Origin: PALG01 sp964495885
GTDB taxonomy: Bacteria; Bacteroidota; Bacteroidia; Flavobacteriales; Flavobacteriaceae
DNA length: 64,000 bases
Direction of reading: 5' to 3'
Assembly (NCBI GenBank): GCA_964495885.1
Contig: CAZBWO010000005.1
Span: forward strand, 62,001 to 126,000
The position numbers were made by a program, and so were the translations under genes. Shown piece after piece: positions 51,341 through 59,859 of the stretch. The notes under the pieces were generated by a model. The model was not told the DNA's origin and made no database searches. It was given only the letters and a program-made list of their open reading frames with translations. Positions within the stretch are counted from its first letter, which is position 1. Each line of letters begins with the position of its first letter.

Positions 51341-52939
51341 CTAGCTTTTGGAAACTTTAAGCTTCATTCCTGGTTTTAGTTTGCTACCGCTAATATCGTT
51401 CCACTTTTTTAAATCTTCAATAGAAACGTTAGGAAATTTTCTGGAAATGCTCCAAAGGGTGTCTCCTTTTTTAACCGTGTAATTAGCAGCCGTTACAGAC
51501 GTGTTGGTTTTTTTTGGTGTAGTAGAAGAGCTGCCAGTAGTCCGCTTTGGGTAAATTGTTAGACGCTGGCCAATCCGTAAATTAGAGCTCCGAAGTCCAT
51601 TCCAGCGTTTGATTTGGCTCACTGAAACGCCATATCTGTTAGCAATCCTCCCTAAATAATCGCCGCTTTTCACCCGATATCGAATTTTATCATTTTGCGT
51701 GAATAATTCCGGAAGGGGTTTTTCGCGATCATTAAATTCTTTTGTTGCCAATGCATAAATCTCATCTTCGTAGCTCACAAACTTTCCAATGGCGTCCACC
51801 GGTAGCCTTAACGCATAATTTTTATCCTTAACTTTTGGAATGATTCCCAGTTTATAAGCAGGATTTAAAAACTGTACTTCCTCCAATTGCAGATTGGTGA
51901 CTTTGGCAACTTGCTCTAAGGAAATCATGTTTTTTACATGAACAGTATCTGTGGCAATAAAGGGAAATTTGGGGCCATTGCTTTTAAAGCCGTGTTCTTC
52001 TGCAAATTCAAAAATATACATCGTTGCTAGAAACGCTGGCACATATCCTGCGGTTTCCCTAGGTAAGTGCTGGCGGATATTCCAATAATTAGTGTGCCCT
52101 CCAGACCTCCTGATAGCCTTTGATACATTCCCAGGACCGCTGTTGTAAGCTGCTAAAGCTAGATCCCAGTCATTTAGGCTTTTATGTAAATCCTTAAGAT
52201 ATTTTGAAGCCGCTTCGGTAGCTTGAATAGGGTCATTCCTGTCATCAACATAGCTACTTACCTCCAGCCCATAGATCTTCCCAGTCTGAAACATAAACTG
52301 CCACAAGCCTTGGGCACCAACCCTTGAGGTGGCCTGTGGGTCTAGAGCAGATTCCACGATGGCAAGGTATTTCATTTCCATGGGCAAGCCCTGGCGGGCA
52401 AAGGCCTCTTCAAACATTGGAAAATAATAATCACTTAATGCCATCAAACGCGCCATGGTACGCCTGCGATTTTTAAGGTATCCCTTAATCACACTTTCTA
52501 AGGAGGGGTTATATTCCACGTGAAATGGAGTGCGGGCGTTTAATTCTTCCAATCGCTGTTTTAATACCTCAGTGGAAAGTTCTTCATATTCAACAGGAGC
52601 ATATTCCTGTTGTACTACAGAGCCATAAATCTCTTCAAAAAGGTCGTTTTTATATAGATGCTGTAACCAAATGGAGTCAATTTTACGAGCGTTCTCCATA
52701 TCCTCCAAAACATAGAGCACAGAGTCTTTTACTTGTGCAGAAACAATAGTTTGCGGGAGCTCACTATCTAAATTGCTGGCTGTTAAGGTGTCTACAACTT
52801 GTATAGTTTTAGTGGGTAACTTTCTGGATAAGCTGTCATTTTGAGAAGATAATTTTTCCTCTTCTTGGGCAAATACCCCAAGAAAAGTAAAGCACAATAA
52901 AAACAACAAACCCTTGTGAAACATAAGTTTGAAACGCAT
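51341..52939 (-). CDS. LysM-containing lytic transglycosylase (MltD-like)
   Basis: 532 residues with signal peptide (GLLFLLCFTFLGVFAQ). A charged N-terminal part (about 30-150) is followed by a family 1 transglycosylase domain (about 160-300) with the catalytic Glu in AIVESALDPQATS, then RVGAQGLWQFM and LALAAYNSGPGNVSKAI. Two LysM peptidoglycan-binding modules end the protein: YRVKSGDYLGRIANRYGV...LRIGQRLTIY and YTVKKGDTLWSISRKF...LKPGMKLKV. It cleaves the glycan strands of peptidoglycan in the periplasm. A degenerate 13-of-16 match to the parS sequence lies inside the gene at 52512-52527. Confidence 0.95.
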   Translation of the reverse strand: MRFKLMFHKGLLFLLCFTFLGVFAQEEEKLSSQNDSLSRKLPTKTIQVVDTLTASNLDSELPQTIVSAQVKDSVLYVLEDMENARKIDSIWLQHLYKNDLFEEIYGSVVQQEYAPVEYEELSTEVLKQRLEELNARTPFHVEYNPSLESVIKGYLKNRRRTMARLMALSDYYFPMFEEAFARQGLPMEMKYLAIVESALDPQATSRVGAQGLWQFMFQTGKIYGLEVSSYVDDRNDPIQATEAASKYLKDLHKSLNDWDLALAAYNSGPGNVSKAIRRSGGHTNYWNIRQHLPRETAGYVPAFLATMYIFEFAEEHGFKSNGPKFPFIATDTVHVKNMISLEQVAKVTNLQLEEVQFLNPAYKLGIIPKVKDKNYALRLPVDAIGKFVSYEDEIYALATKEFNDREKPLPELFTQNDKIRYRVKSGDYLGRIANRYGVSVSQIKRWNGLRSSNLRIGQRLTIYPKRTTGSSSTTPKKTNTSVTAANYTVKKGDTLWSISRKFPNVSIEDLKKWNDISGSKLKPGMKLKVSKS

Positions 52940-53034
52940 GAGTAGGCTAAATATTTTGATAAAAATAAAAAATTGAACGCAATCACTTAAATTTTATTTT
53001 GTAAAATTGTGATGACTCACATTTTATACATGTT

Positions 53035-54444
53035 ATGATTAGGTTTCTTTTTCTTTTCCTGTGTTTACAATGTTCGCATATATATGCACAAGATTGGGTA
53101 CAAATAGGAGATGATTTTGATGCGACAAAAGCATACATTAGTGGGAATGGCAATACAGTTGCCGTAGGAGGATTTTCTGGAAATACCATTAAAGTTTATG
53201 ATATTCTTGATGGCCAATATGTTGAAAAAGGGCAGGGCGTTGTAAATCAAGGAAGCATTATTGATATAAATGAAAATGGTTCGCGAATTCTTACTTTTGA
53301 AGGCGGTCCCATTTTCCAGAACCCATTTATATTAAGGGTTTTTGAGTTTTCCAATGACGAATGGGTTCAATTGGGGGGAGACATTTCAGATAACAATCCA
53401 AATTCTACTTTTGGCTTTAATTCTATTTTTGATAATTCTGGTAACAGGATTTTTATTAACACTTTTCTAGCGAGTCCTATTGGAGACCCAACAATTGCTG
53501 AAATCTATGTGTACGAATGGTCTGGAAGTACTTGGCAACAATTGGGTAATACCATCCAAAAAGAAGCCAGTAATTATGGGAGAGGAGCTGACTTTTCAGG
53601 AGACGGCAATTCATTCATTGTAGGTACATTTGGAGATGGAACCCCCGCTATTTCTTATGCTGATGTATATGAATGGGATAATGGGAGTTGGGTCCAAAAG
53701 GGTAATACCATAACTAACAATGAACAGGACCGCTTAGGTTGGGAAGTGGCCATAAATGATGATGGAAGTATTGTGGCCGTGACTATCATTGGAGATGAAA
53801 GTGCTGGGCCTTTTACGGGAAGGGTAGAAACCTACCAATGGCAAAATAATGATTGGGAGGTCTTTGGGGGGGCTGTTTTTGGATCGTTTCAGCAGGAGCA
53901 ATTTGGATTTAGTCTTGAGTTTGATGAAGACGGGGATACTTTCATCGCAGGATCTATTGAACAAGTTAATCTAGATCGCCAATCTTCTGTTAAGGTATAT
54001 GAAATAAATGGCAGTAATTGGCAACAAAAAGGACAAACTATTTCATCAGATTTTGAAGGGGCAAACTTTGGATTTACTGTTTCCATCAACAATGCGGGAG
54101 ATAGATGGGCGAGTGGAAACCATTATTATCTTTCTGGGAACACTGGCCCTAACTTTGCGAAGGTTTTTCAAACCGAAGAATTCTCTATTCCTGCCCCTGC
54201 TGAAGCTTCATTTGTTGTGTACCCTAACCCATCCAGAGGCGAATTCACAATTTTCACAAATGAACTCTCTAGTGCTTTCTCTTTAACAGTTCTTGATCAA
54301 TTAGGAAAATTGATTTATTCCGAAGAATATATTGATGAAAGCTCTTTTAGTCTGAATTTGGATCTACAACCCGGATTTTATTTCCTTCGCCTAAAAGACA
54401 AAAGCGGAACACCCTTAGGGGTTGAAAAATTAATCGTTCATTAA
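53035..54444 (+). CDS. T9SS-secreted protein with W-x-Q-x-G repeats and type A sorting domain
   Basis: 469 residues. A signal peptide (MIRFLFLFLCLQCSHIYA) is followed by a region built of about six repeats of 50-60 residues, each with a core such as DWVQIGDDF, EWVQLGGDI, TWQQLGNTI, SWVQKGNTI, DWEVFGGAV and NWQQKGQTI, plus Asp/Gly-rich turns (SGDGNSF, DDDGSIV, DEDGDTF), which suggests a beta-propeller. The last 75 residues (FVVYPNPSRGEF... to LGVEKLIVH) are a type A C-terminal signal for the type IX secretion system, the same machinery as PorW at 7803. No catalytic motif was seen. Its stop is interleaved with that of pgk (TTAA). Confidence 0.88.
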   Translation: MIRFLFLFLCLQCSHIYAQDWVQIGDDFDATKAYISGNGNTVAVGGFSGNTIKVYDILDGQYVEKGQGVVNQGSIIDINENGSRILTFEGGPIFQNPFILRVFEFSNDEWVQLGGDISDNNPNSTFGFNSIFDNSGNRIFINTFLASPIGDPTIAEIYVYEWSGSTWQQLGNTIQKEASNYGRGADFSGDGNSFIVGTFGDGTPAISYADVYEWDNGSWVQKGNTITNNEQDRLGWEVAINDDGSIVAVTIIGDESAGPFTGRVETYQWQNNDWEVFGGAVFGSFQQEQFGFSLEFDEDGDTFIAGSIEQVNLDRQSSVKVYEINGSNWQQKGQTISSDFEGANFGFTVSINNAGDRWASGNHYYLSGNTGPNFAKVFQTEEFSIPAPAEASFVVYPNPSRGEFTIFTNELSSAFSLTVLDQLGKLIYSEEYIDESSFSLNLDLQPGFYFLRLKDKSGTPLGVEKLIVH

Positions 54445-55628
54445 TTCAATATTGCAGCAATCCCAGGCAAGGTTTTTCCCTCCAACATCTCAAGCATAGC
54501 TCCACCTCCGGTAGAAACATAAGATACTTTGTCTCCAAAATTAAATTGTTTTACCGCAGCAACACTATCTCCTCCTCCCACCAAGGAAAAAGCTCCGTTT
54601 TTGGTGGCCTCGGAAATGGCTTCACACACCGAAATGGTTCCTTGTGCAAAACTTGGCATTTCAAATACCCCAACCGGACCATTAAATAAAATGGTTTTGG
54701 AATTGGTAATCACATCTGCAAATTTTGTTCGTGTCTCGGGCCCAGCATCCAGTCCCATCCATCCTTCGGGTATGTCATTAATGGGGACAACCTGTGATTC
54801 AGCGGTATTAGAAAAATCATTGGCCGCTAAGGTATCTGTAGGCAAATGTACCTGTACATTTTTAGCTTTGGCTTGTTTCAGAATTTCCAATGCCAACGCT
54901 TGTTTGTCCTCTTCAACTAAGGAATTACCAATCTTTCCGCCCTGCGCTTTCACAAAGGTAAAAGCCATTCCACCTCCAATAATCAAGTGATCTACCTTGT
55001 CCAAAATGTTTTCAATAATTGTAATTTTTGAAGACACTTTGGCTCCACCAATGATTGCTGTAACTGGCGATTGACTATCTGAAAGAACCTTATTTACATT
55101 TTCAATTTCAGAAGCCAACAAATATCCAAAACATTTTCGGTCTGGAAAAAATTGTGCAATTACCGCAGTAGAAGCATGTGCACGGTGTGCAGTTCCGAAG
55201 GCGTCATTCACATAAATGTCTCCCCATTTTGATAATTCTTCAGCAAAAGAAACCGTTCCTTTTTCTTCTTCCGGATGATACCTAAGGTTCTCTAACAGCA
55301 ATACTTCCCCAGACTTTAGATTGCTCACTGCTTTTTCAACTTGAGTACCGATACAGTCATCCACAAAACGAACTTCCACTCCCAAAATATCGCTTGCTGC
55401 GGCCACTACATGGCGTAATGAAAACTCCGTTTCTTTATTTTTTGGTCGGCCCAAGTGTGACATTAAAATACAGCTCCCGCCATCTTCCAATATTTTTATA
55501 ATGGTAGGTTTCGCCGCTTCAATACGTGTGGTATCTGTGACTTGTTGGGCGTCATTCAAAGGGACATTAAAATCTACCCGTATTAGCGCTTTCTTATTTT
55601 TAAAATCAAATTGGTCAATCGTTTTCAT
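54441..55628 (-). CDS. pgk: Phosphoglycerate kinase
   Basis: Glycolytic enzyme that makes ATP from 1,3-bisphosphoglycerate. 395 residues from the ATG at 55628 (MKTIDQFDF); an upstream in-frame GTG lies within the promoter-like element. Conserved motifs: RVDFNVPL, LMSHLGRPK, ENLRYHPEEEKG, VNDAFGTAHRAHAST, IIGGAKVSSKI and GPVGVFEMPSF, then VGGGDSVAAVKQF and STGGGAMLEMLEGKTLPG near the end. Length is normal. Confidence 0.98.
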   Translation of the reverse strand: MKTIDQFDFKNKKALIRVDFNVPLNDAQQVTDTTRIEAAKPTIIKILEDGGSCILMSHLGRPKNKETEFSLRHVVAAASDILGVEVRFVDDCIGTQVEKAVSNLKSGEVLLLENLRYHPEEEKGTVSFAEELSKWGDIYVNDAFGTAHRAHASTAVIAQFFPDRKCFGYLLASEIENVNKVLSDSQSPVTAIIGGAKVSSKITIIENILDKVDHLIIGGGMAFTFVKAQGGKIGNSLVEEDKQALALEILKQAKAKNVQVHLPTDTLAANDFSNTAESQVVPINDIPEGWMGLDAGPETRTKFADVITNSKTILFNGPVGVFEMPSFAQGTISVCEAISEATKNGAFSLVGGGDSVAAVKQFNFGDKVSYVSTGGGAMLEMLEGKTLPGIAAILN

Positions 55629-55648
55629 GAGTTCGTTATTAAGCTTCA

Positions 55649-55656
55649 CAAATATA
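55649..55656 (-). promoter_or_regulatory. Candidate -7 element of pgk
   Basis: TATATTTG on the minus strand matches TAnnTTTG and ends 20 bases before the pgk ATG. The -33 element is not clear. Confidence 0.45.
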
Positions 55657-55691
55657 ACTTTTTATAGCACGTATGCCTTTTAAAAAAAACG

Positions 55692-55699
55692 TAAGTTTG
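55692..55699 (+). promoter_or_regulatory. Candidate -7 element of holB
   Basis: TAAGTTTG matches TAnnTTTG and ends three bases before the ATG at 55703, so transcription would begin at or next to the start codon. No -33 TTG is evident. Confidence 0.4.
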
Positions 55700-55702
55700 C
55701 TT

Positions 55703-56857
55703 ATGGATTTTTCTAAGGTTGTAGGACAAGAGCATCTTATATCCCATTTAGAAACCACCCTTCAGCGGGGTCGGGTTGCACATGCACAACTATGGGTTGG
55801 GCAAAGTGGAAGCGGCTTACTTCCACTTGCGCTTGCGTATGCAAATAGACTATTGTCGGCACATTTGGAACAAAGTTCATCAACCTATCTTCAAGCAGTT
55901 CAGCGAGTTGCGAATTTAAACCATCCAGATCTTCACTTTGTGTATCCGGTAAACACCAACCAAAACATAAAGAAAAACCCAACAGCAAACCAATTTTCGG
56001 AAGAATGGAGGCAATTTGTTTCCAACAATCCATATGGATCCCTTTTTCAATGGTTTCAGCATTTAGGAATTGAACACAAACAGGGGAATATTAGTGTTCG
56101 GGAAGCTGAAGACATGTCAAAAAAGCTTTCCTTGAAATCCTATGAAGGAGGTTACAAAGTGATGATTATTTGGATGGCCGAAAAAATGAATACAGAGTGT
56201 GCCAACAAGATTCTAAAATTAGTAGAAGAGCCTCCTCAAAAAACCGTTTTGCTTTTGCTAACAGAACAGGAAGAGCAACTTTTGAACACCATCACTTCAA
56301 GATGCCAGAGGCTACAAGTCCCACTGCTTTCTGAAGCAGCTATCGCAAAGGCACTGCAAACCCAAATGTATTTAGATGAAAACACTTCCATAAAAATCAG
56401 CCGACAAGCGCATGGGGATTATAACAAGGCGTTGCAGATTCACGCCAAAAGCGATGAAGCGCTTGTCTTTGAAAAGTGGTTTATTGATTGGGTGCGTACT
56501 GCGTTTAAAGCAAAAGGCAATAAAAAATCGGTACAGGAATTGTTGTTTTGGAGTAGTGCCATGGCAAAAGAAGGAAGGGAAACGCAAAAAAACTTTTTGG
56601 CGTATTGTGAAGAATTGTTCAGACAAGCACTTTTAAAAAACTACCAAGCAGATTCCCTTCTGTATTTGGAAACACATGATGCTAAATTCTCTTTGGAAAA
56701 ATTTGCGCCGTTTATTCACCAAAACAATATTTTTGAAATTGTGGATGCCCTGGAAAAAGCAAGTTACCATATTGAAAGAAACGGAAATGGGAAAATTATT
56801 TTTTCTGACCTTTCAATGCAATTAACACGGCTTATCCACCGAAAAGAAGCGCTATAG
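55703..56857 (+). CDS. holB: DNA polymerase III subunit delta' (clamp loader)
   Basis: 384 residues from the ATG at 55703 (MDFSKVVGQEHLI), which fits the conserved start of clamp-loader subunits; a longer frame from 55673 adds a Lys/Asn-rich tail and was rejected. VGQSGSGLLPLALAYAN is where the P-loop would be, but the Lys is missing, as in the non-ATP-hydrolysing delta' subunit. SVREAEDMSKKLSLKSYEGGYKV is conserved (as SVREAEDMSKKLSLKS), and LKLVEEPPQKTVLLLLT precedes the arginine-finger motif TSRCQRL. It opens the beta clamp during replication. Divergent from pgk. Confidence 0.92.
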   Translation: MDFSKVVGQEHLISHLETTLQRGRVAHAQLWVGQSGSGLLPLALAYANRLLSAHLEQSSSTYLQAVQRVANLNHPDLHFVYPVNTNQNIKKNPTANQFSEEWRQFVSNNPYGSLFQWFQHLGIEHKQGNISVREAEDMSKKLSLKSYEGGYKVMIIWMAEKMNTECANKILKLVEEPPQKTVLLLLTEQEEQLLNTITSRCQRLQVPLLSEAAIAKALQTQMYLDENTSIKISRQAHGDYNKALQIHAKSDEALVFEKWFIDWVRTAFKAKGNKKSVQELLFWSSAMAKEGRETQKNFLAYCEELFRQALLKNYQADSLLYLETHDAKFSLEKFAPFIHQNNIFEIVDALEKASYHIERNGNGKIIFSDLSMQLTRLIHRKEAL

Positions 56858-57005
56858 TTTTTGTCTATTGCTTTTTGTTGATGCGATTGACACTTTCAAT
56901 TGATTTAGGGGCAAAATAAAGCGGTTTAAGGGGGTTTTCCTTTCGAGGCCGTAAATTGGTAGTCTAATTGCAAAACCCGCCCTTATGGGGGATTAAATTT
57001 GATTT

Positions 57006-57878
57006 TTAGGCCTTTCTAAGAACATAAATGACCGAAGAGTGCTCTTTGGTTCTTTTTGCTTTGAAATTGGATCTCCAAGCTGTCCAAAGTGCAGTCAGAG
57101 ATAACTTTTTCCCAGATTTGTATTTTTCAGATAGCAGACAAACATAATATGCATCGAAAAGCATGGGATGAGTTTTTACTAATTCGGCCTTATTTCGAAA
57201 AAGCTTCGGAATACTCTCCCGCGAAAAATGCCATAAGTGTCTCGGAACATCATATGCTGCCCAAAATTCTTTATAGTAAGTTGCATCAAAAGATTTGAAG
57301 TTGGGCACTGCTATAACAAGATGCCCTCCGTTTTTTAGTATATCTGTAATTTCAGAAATTGTCTTTTCCAAATCTGGAAGATGTTCCAAAACATGCCATA
57401 GGGTGATCACGTCATACTCCTTTCCGGTAAAATCTTCTAGTGATGCTTTTAATCCTATTCCTTTTTTCTCAGCTAGCGAACGAGCCTTGGGGTTTATTTC
57501 CACCCCTTCTGTTATCCATCCTTTCTTTTTTGTGGCAGTTAAAAAATCACCTGTACCAGCTCCAATGTCTAAAAGAGACCCCGGCCCTTTATTAAGCGAA
57601 TTAACAAGCCTTGTTTTTTTTCGAAGGGAATATCCTTTTACGGTTTGATACAGAAAATTAAAAAGACCCTTATTGGAGTCGGTGTGGGAAATATATTGGT
57701 TGGATTCGTAGTATTTAGGGAGTTCCGAAATTTTTGGTTGTGGTTGAGTTATGAGCATTTCCGTTTCAGCATTGTATAACAAACTGAAAACCTCTCCAGT
57801 AACCAAAAAGTCTTTAGTTTGAAGATAATGATTTGCCTCTTTTATAGGAAAAGAATCTTTTTGTTCCACGTGAAACAT
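57006..57878 (-). CDS. Class I SAM-dependent methyltransferase
   Basis: 290 residues from the ATG at 57878. This start was chosen because an upstream extension would overlap mnmG by 38 bp. The Rossmann methyltransferase core spans about 95-235: SLLDIGAGTGDFL (motif I), WITEGVEINPKA, EYDVITLWHVLEHLPD and LKNGGHLVIAVPN. The first codons (MFHVEQ) are the reading of the parS sequence itself. The N-terminal 60 residues and C-terminal basic tail are less conserved. The substrate is unknown; it is 7 bp after mnmG on the same strand and probably cotranscribed. Confidence 0.9.
   Translation of the reverse strand: MFHVEQKDSFPIKEANHYLQTKDFLVTGEVFSLLYNAETEMLITQPQPKISELPKYYESNQYISHTDSNKGLFNFLYQTVKGYSLRKKTRLVNSLNKGPGSLLDIGAGTGDFLTATKKKGWITEGVEINPKARSLAEKKGIGLKASLEDFTGKEYDVITLWHVLEHLPDLEKTISEITDILKNGGHLVIAVPNFKSFDATYYKEFWAAYDVPRHLWHFSRESIPKLFRNKAELVKTHPMLFDAYYVCLLSEKYKSGKKLSLTALWTAWRSNFKAKRTKEHSSVIYVLRKA
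57862..57877 (+). promoter_or_regulatory. parS site (ParB-binding), copy 1
   Basis: TGTTCCACGTGAAACA is an exact match to the 16-bp parS sequence described for Bacillus subtilis and widely conserved in bacteria (TGTTNCACGTGAAACA). It overlaps the start codon and first codons of the methyltransferase gene. ParB loads at such sites and condenses the origin region for segregation. parA and parB are not in the window. Confidence 0.85.
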
Positions 57879-57885
57879 ATTATAT

Positions 57886-59757
57886 TTATCTACCCATGTA
57901 AACCAATAGCACCGAAATATCATTAGGAGAAACCCCGCTTATTCTTGAAGCTTGGCTTACGGAGGTTGGTTTAATTTTGGAGAGTTTTTCCTGTGCCTCA
58001 TAAGAAAGGGATTTTAATTTAGAATAATCAAAACCTTCAGGGATGGCAATCCCCTCCAAACGCTTTAACTTGTCTGCGTTATTCTTTTCTTTTTCAATAT
58101 ATCCGGCATATTTTACCTGAATTTCGGTTTGCTCTAAAATCTCCTGATCGAGACTTTCTTGTTGAATATACTCTTCAACCGATGCTATCGAACGCATATC
58201 TGCCATGGTAATTTTTGGTCGCGAAAACATCTTAAACATTTTGTCGCTTTGATGAACCAATGAAGATTTTTTGGCCTCTAAAATAGGGTTGATTATTTCG
58301 GGGGCCACACTGGTCTCCTTAAAAAATTGAATAAAATTATCACTTTTGGATTGCTTTTCTTCCATCCTTCGCATGCGCTTTTCAGAAGCCAACCCCAACT
58401 CAAAGGATTTGGGTGTAAGCCTAAAATCTGCGTTGTCCTGTCGAAGCAGGGTTCTATATTCAGCCCTGGAAGTAAACATCCTATAAGGCTCTTCCGTTCC
58501 TTTTGTAATCAAATCGTCAATCAAAACGCCTATATAAGCTTCATCCCTCTTTAACACAAAAGGATCTTTTTCATAAACCTTCAGAAATGCATTCATGCCA
58601 GCAATTAAGCCCTGTGAAGCGGCCTCTTCATAGCCAGTTGTTCCGTTTATCTGACCTGCAAAATACAATCCATCCACAAGCTTCGTTTCTAATGTGTGTT
58701 TTAGTTGTGTTGGGGGGAAATAATCATATTCTATTGCGTATCCTGGCCTAAAGAACTTTACGTTTTCAAACCCCACACAAGCCTTTAGCGCCTGGAATTG
58801 GATTCCCTCTGGAAGTGAAGTCGAAAAGCCATTGATATAATATTCTACCGTATTCCAGCCTTCTGGCTCTACAAACAACTGATGTCTTTCCTTGTCTGCA
58901 AATCGATTGATTTTATCTTCAATGGATGGACAATAACGAGGTCCAATACTTTTTATTGAACCATTAAACATGGGCGACCTATCAAATCCTTCCCGCAACA
59001 AATCATGTACAAGTTCGCTAGTATAGGTCATATGACAGGCCCGCTGTTGAGTTAATGGCTTTGTTTGGTCTGAAAAGGAGAACTTTTGTGGATCATCATC
59101 ACCAGGCTGAATTATCATTTTAGAAAAATCTAAGCTTCTTCCATCCACCCTAGGAGGGGTTCCGGTTTTCATTCTGCCAGCATCGAAACCTAAATCAACT
59201 AAGTCCTTTGTGATGCCAACAGCGGCTTTCTCTCCGGCACGTCCTCCGCCAAATTGTTTTTCACCTATATGGATAAGTCCATTTAAAAAAGTCCCATTGG
59301 TTAAAATGACGGCTTTTGATTTAATTTCTATACCAAGAGAGGTTTTGACTCCCTTTATTCGGCCGTTATCAACCAACAAACCGGAGACCATTTCTTGGTA
59401 AAAGTCCAAATTTGGAGTTTGTTCTAGCATTAGCCTCCAAGCTTCTGCAAAACGCATTCTGTCACTTTGAACCCTTGGGCTCCACATTGCTGGCCCTTTC
59501 GATTTGTTAAGCATTTTAAACTGAATGGCAGAAAGGTCTGAAACAATCCCGCTGTATCCTCCCAATGCATCAATTTCACGCACAATTTGTCCTTTTGCAA
59601 TACCCCCCATAGCAGGATTACAGGACATTTGCGCAATGTTTTGCAAATTCATTGTTATCAGTAGTGTTGAAGCTCCAAGATTAGCTGCAGCTGCAGCTGC
59701 CTCTGATCCTGCATGCCCAGCGCCCACTACAATAACATCATACCTTTCCTTAAACAT
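57886..59757 (-). CDS. mnmG: tRNA uridine-5-carboxymethylaminomethyl synthesis enzyme MnmG
   Basis: With MnmE, modifies the wobble uridine of several tRNAs, using FAD, NADH, methylene-tetrahydrofolate and glycine. 623 residues, normal for the family. The FAD loop VVGAGHAGSEAAAAAANLGA, the CNPAMGGIAKGQIVREIDAL motif (split here: CNPAMGGIAKG and QIVREIDALGG), the NGTFLNGLIHIGEK segment, LKTGTPPR-like MKTGTPPRVDG and FAGQINGTTGYEEAASQGL are clear, and the C-terminal helical domain ends near VSQASRISGVSPNDISVLLV. It lies between two parS sites. In many bacteria mnmG (gidA) is close to the replication origin. Confidence 0.98.
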   Translation of the reverse strand: MFKERYDVIVVGAGHAGSEAAAAAANLGASTLLITMNLQNIAQMSCNPAMGGIAKGQIVREIDALGGYSGIVSDLSAIQFKMLNKSKGPAMWSPRVQSDRMRFAEAWRLMLEQTPNLDFYQEMVSGLLVDNGRIKGVKTSLGIEIKSKAVILTNGTFLNGLIHIGEKQFGGGRAGEKAAVGITKDLVDLGFDAGRMKTGTPPRVDGRSLDFSKMIIQPGDDDPQKFSFSDQTKPLTQQRACHMTYTSELVHDLLREGFDRSPMFNGSIKSIGPRYCPSIEDKINRFADKERHQLFVEPEGWNTVEYYINGFSTSLPEGIQFQALKACVGFENVKFFRPGYAIEYDYFPPTQLKHTLETKLVDGLYFAGQINGTTGYEEAASQGLIAGMNAFLKVYEKDPFVLKRDEAYIGVLIDDLITKGTEEPYRMFTSRAEYRTLLRQDNADFRLTPKSFELGLASEKRMRRMEEKQSKSDNFIQFFKETSVAPEIINPILEAKKSSLVHQSDKMFKMFSRPKITMADMRSIASVEEYIQQESLDQEILEQTEIQVKYAGYIEKEKNNADKLKRLEGIAIPEGFDYSKLKSLSYEAQEKLSKIKPTSVSQASRISGVSPNDISVLLVYMGR

Positions 59758-59765
59758 TATAAAAT

Positions 59766-59781
59766 TGTTCCACGTGAAACA
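59766..59781 (+). promoter_or_regulatory. parS site (ParB-binding), copy 2
   Basis: The same exact 16-mer, TGTTCCACGTGAAACA, in the same orientation as copy 1 and 1904 bp away. It sits 8 bp upstream of the mnmG ATG, between the start codon and the candidate promoter element at 59804-59811. Confidence 0.85.
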
Positions 59782-59803
59782 TTTATTTCTTAATTAGAGG
59801 TGG

Positions 59804-59811
59804 CAAATATA
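59804..59811 (-). promoter_or_regulatory. Candidate -7 element of mnmG
   Basis: TATATTTG on the minus strand, an exact TAnnTTTG match, 46 bases upstream of the mnmG ATG. parS copy 2 lies in the leader it would produce. The -33 position has no clear TTG. Confidence 0.4.
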
Positions 59812-59859
59812 GGTAATAGGTTGAATATCAGAAAGTTAATTTTAGTAAAGGGCTGAATA

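Noticed and set aside
52512..52527. Third parS-like sequence (TATTCCACGTGAAATG) in the lytic transglycosylase gene
   Set aside because: Matches only 13 of 16 positions, with three mismatches in the outer arms, and encodes ordinary residues (FHVEY). Treated as coincidental or at most a weak site.
56858..57005. 148-bp gap between the convergent holB and methyltransferase genes
   Set aside because: G- and C-rich runs (GGGGG, CCGCCC) are present but no stable hairpin with T run, tRNA or small gene could be identified.
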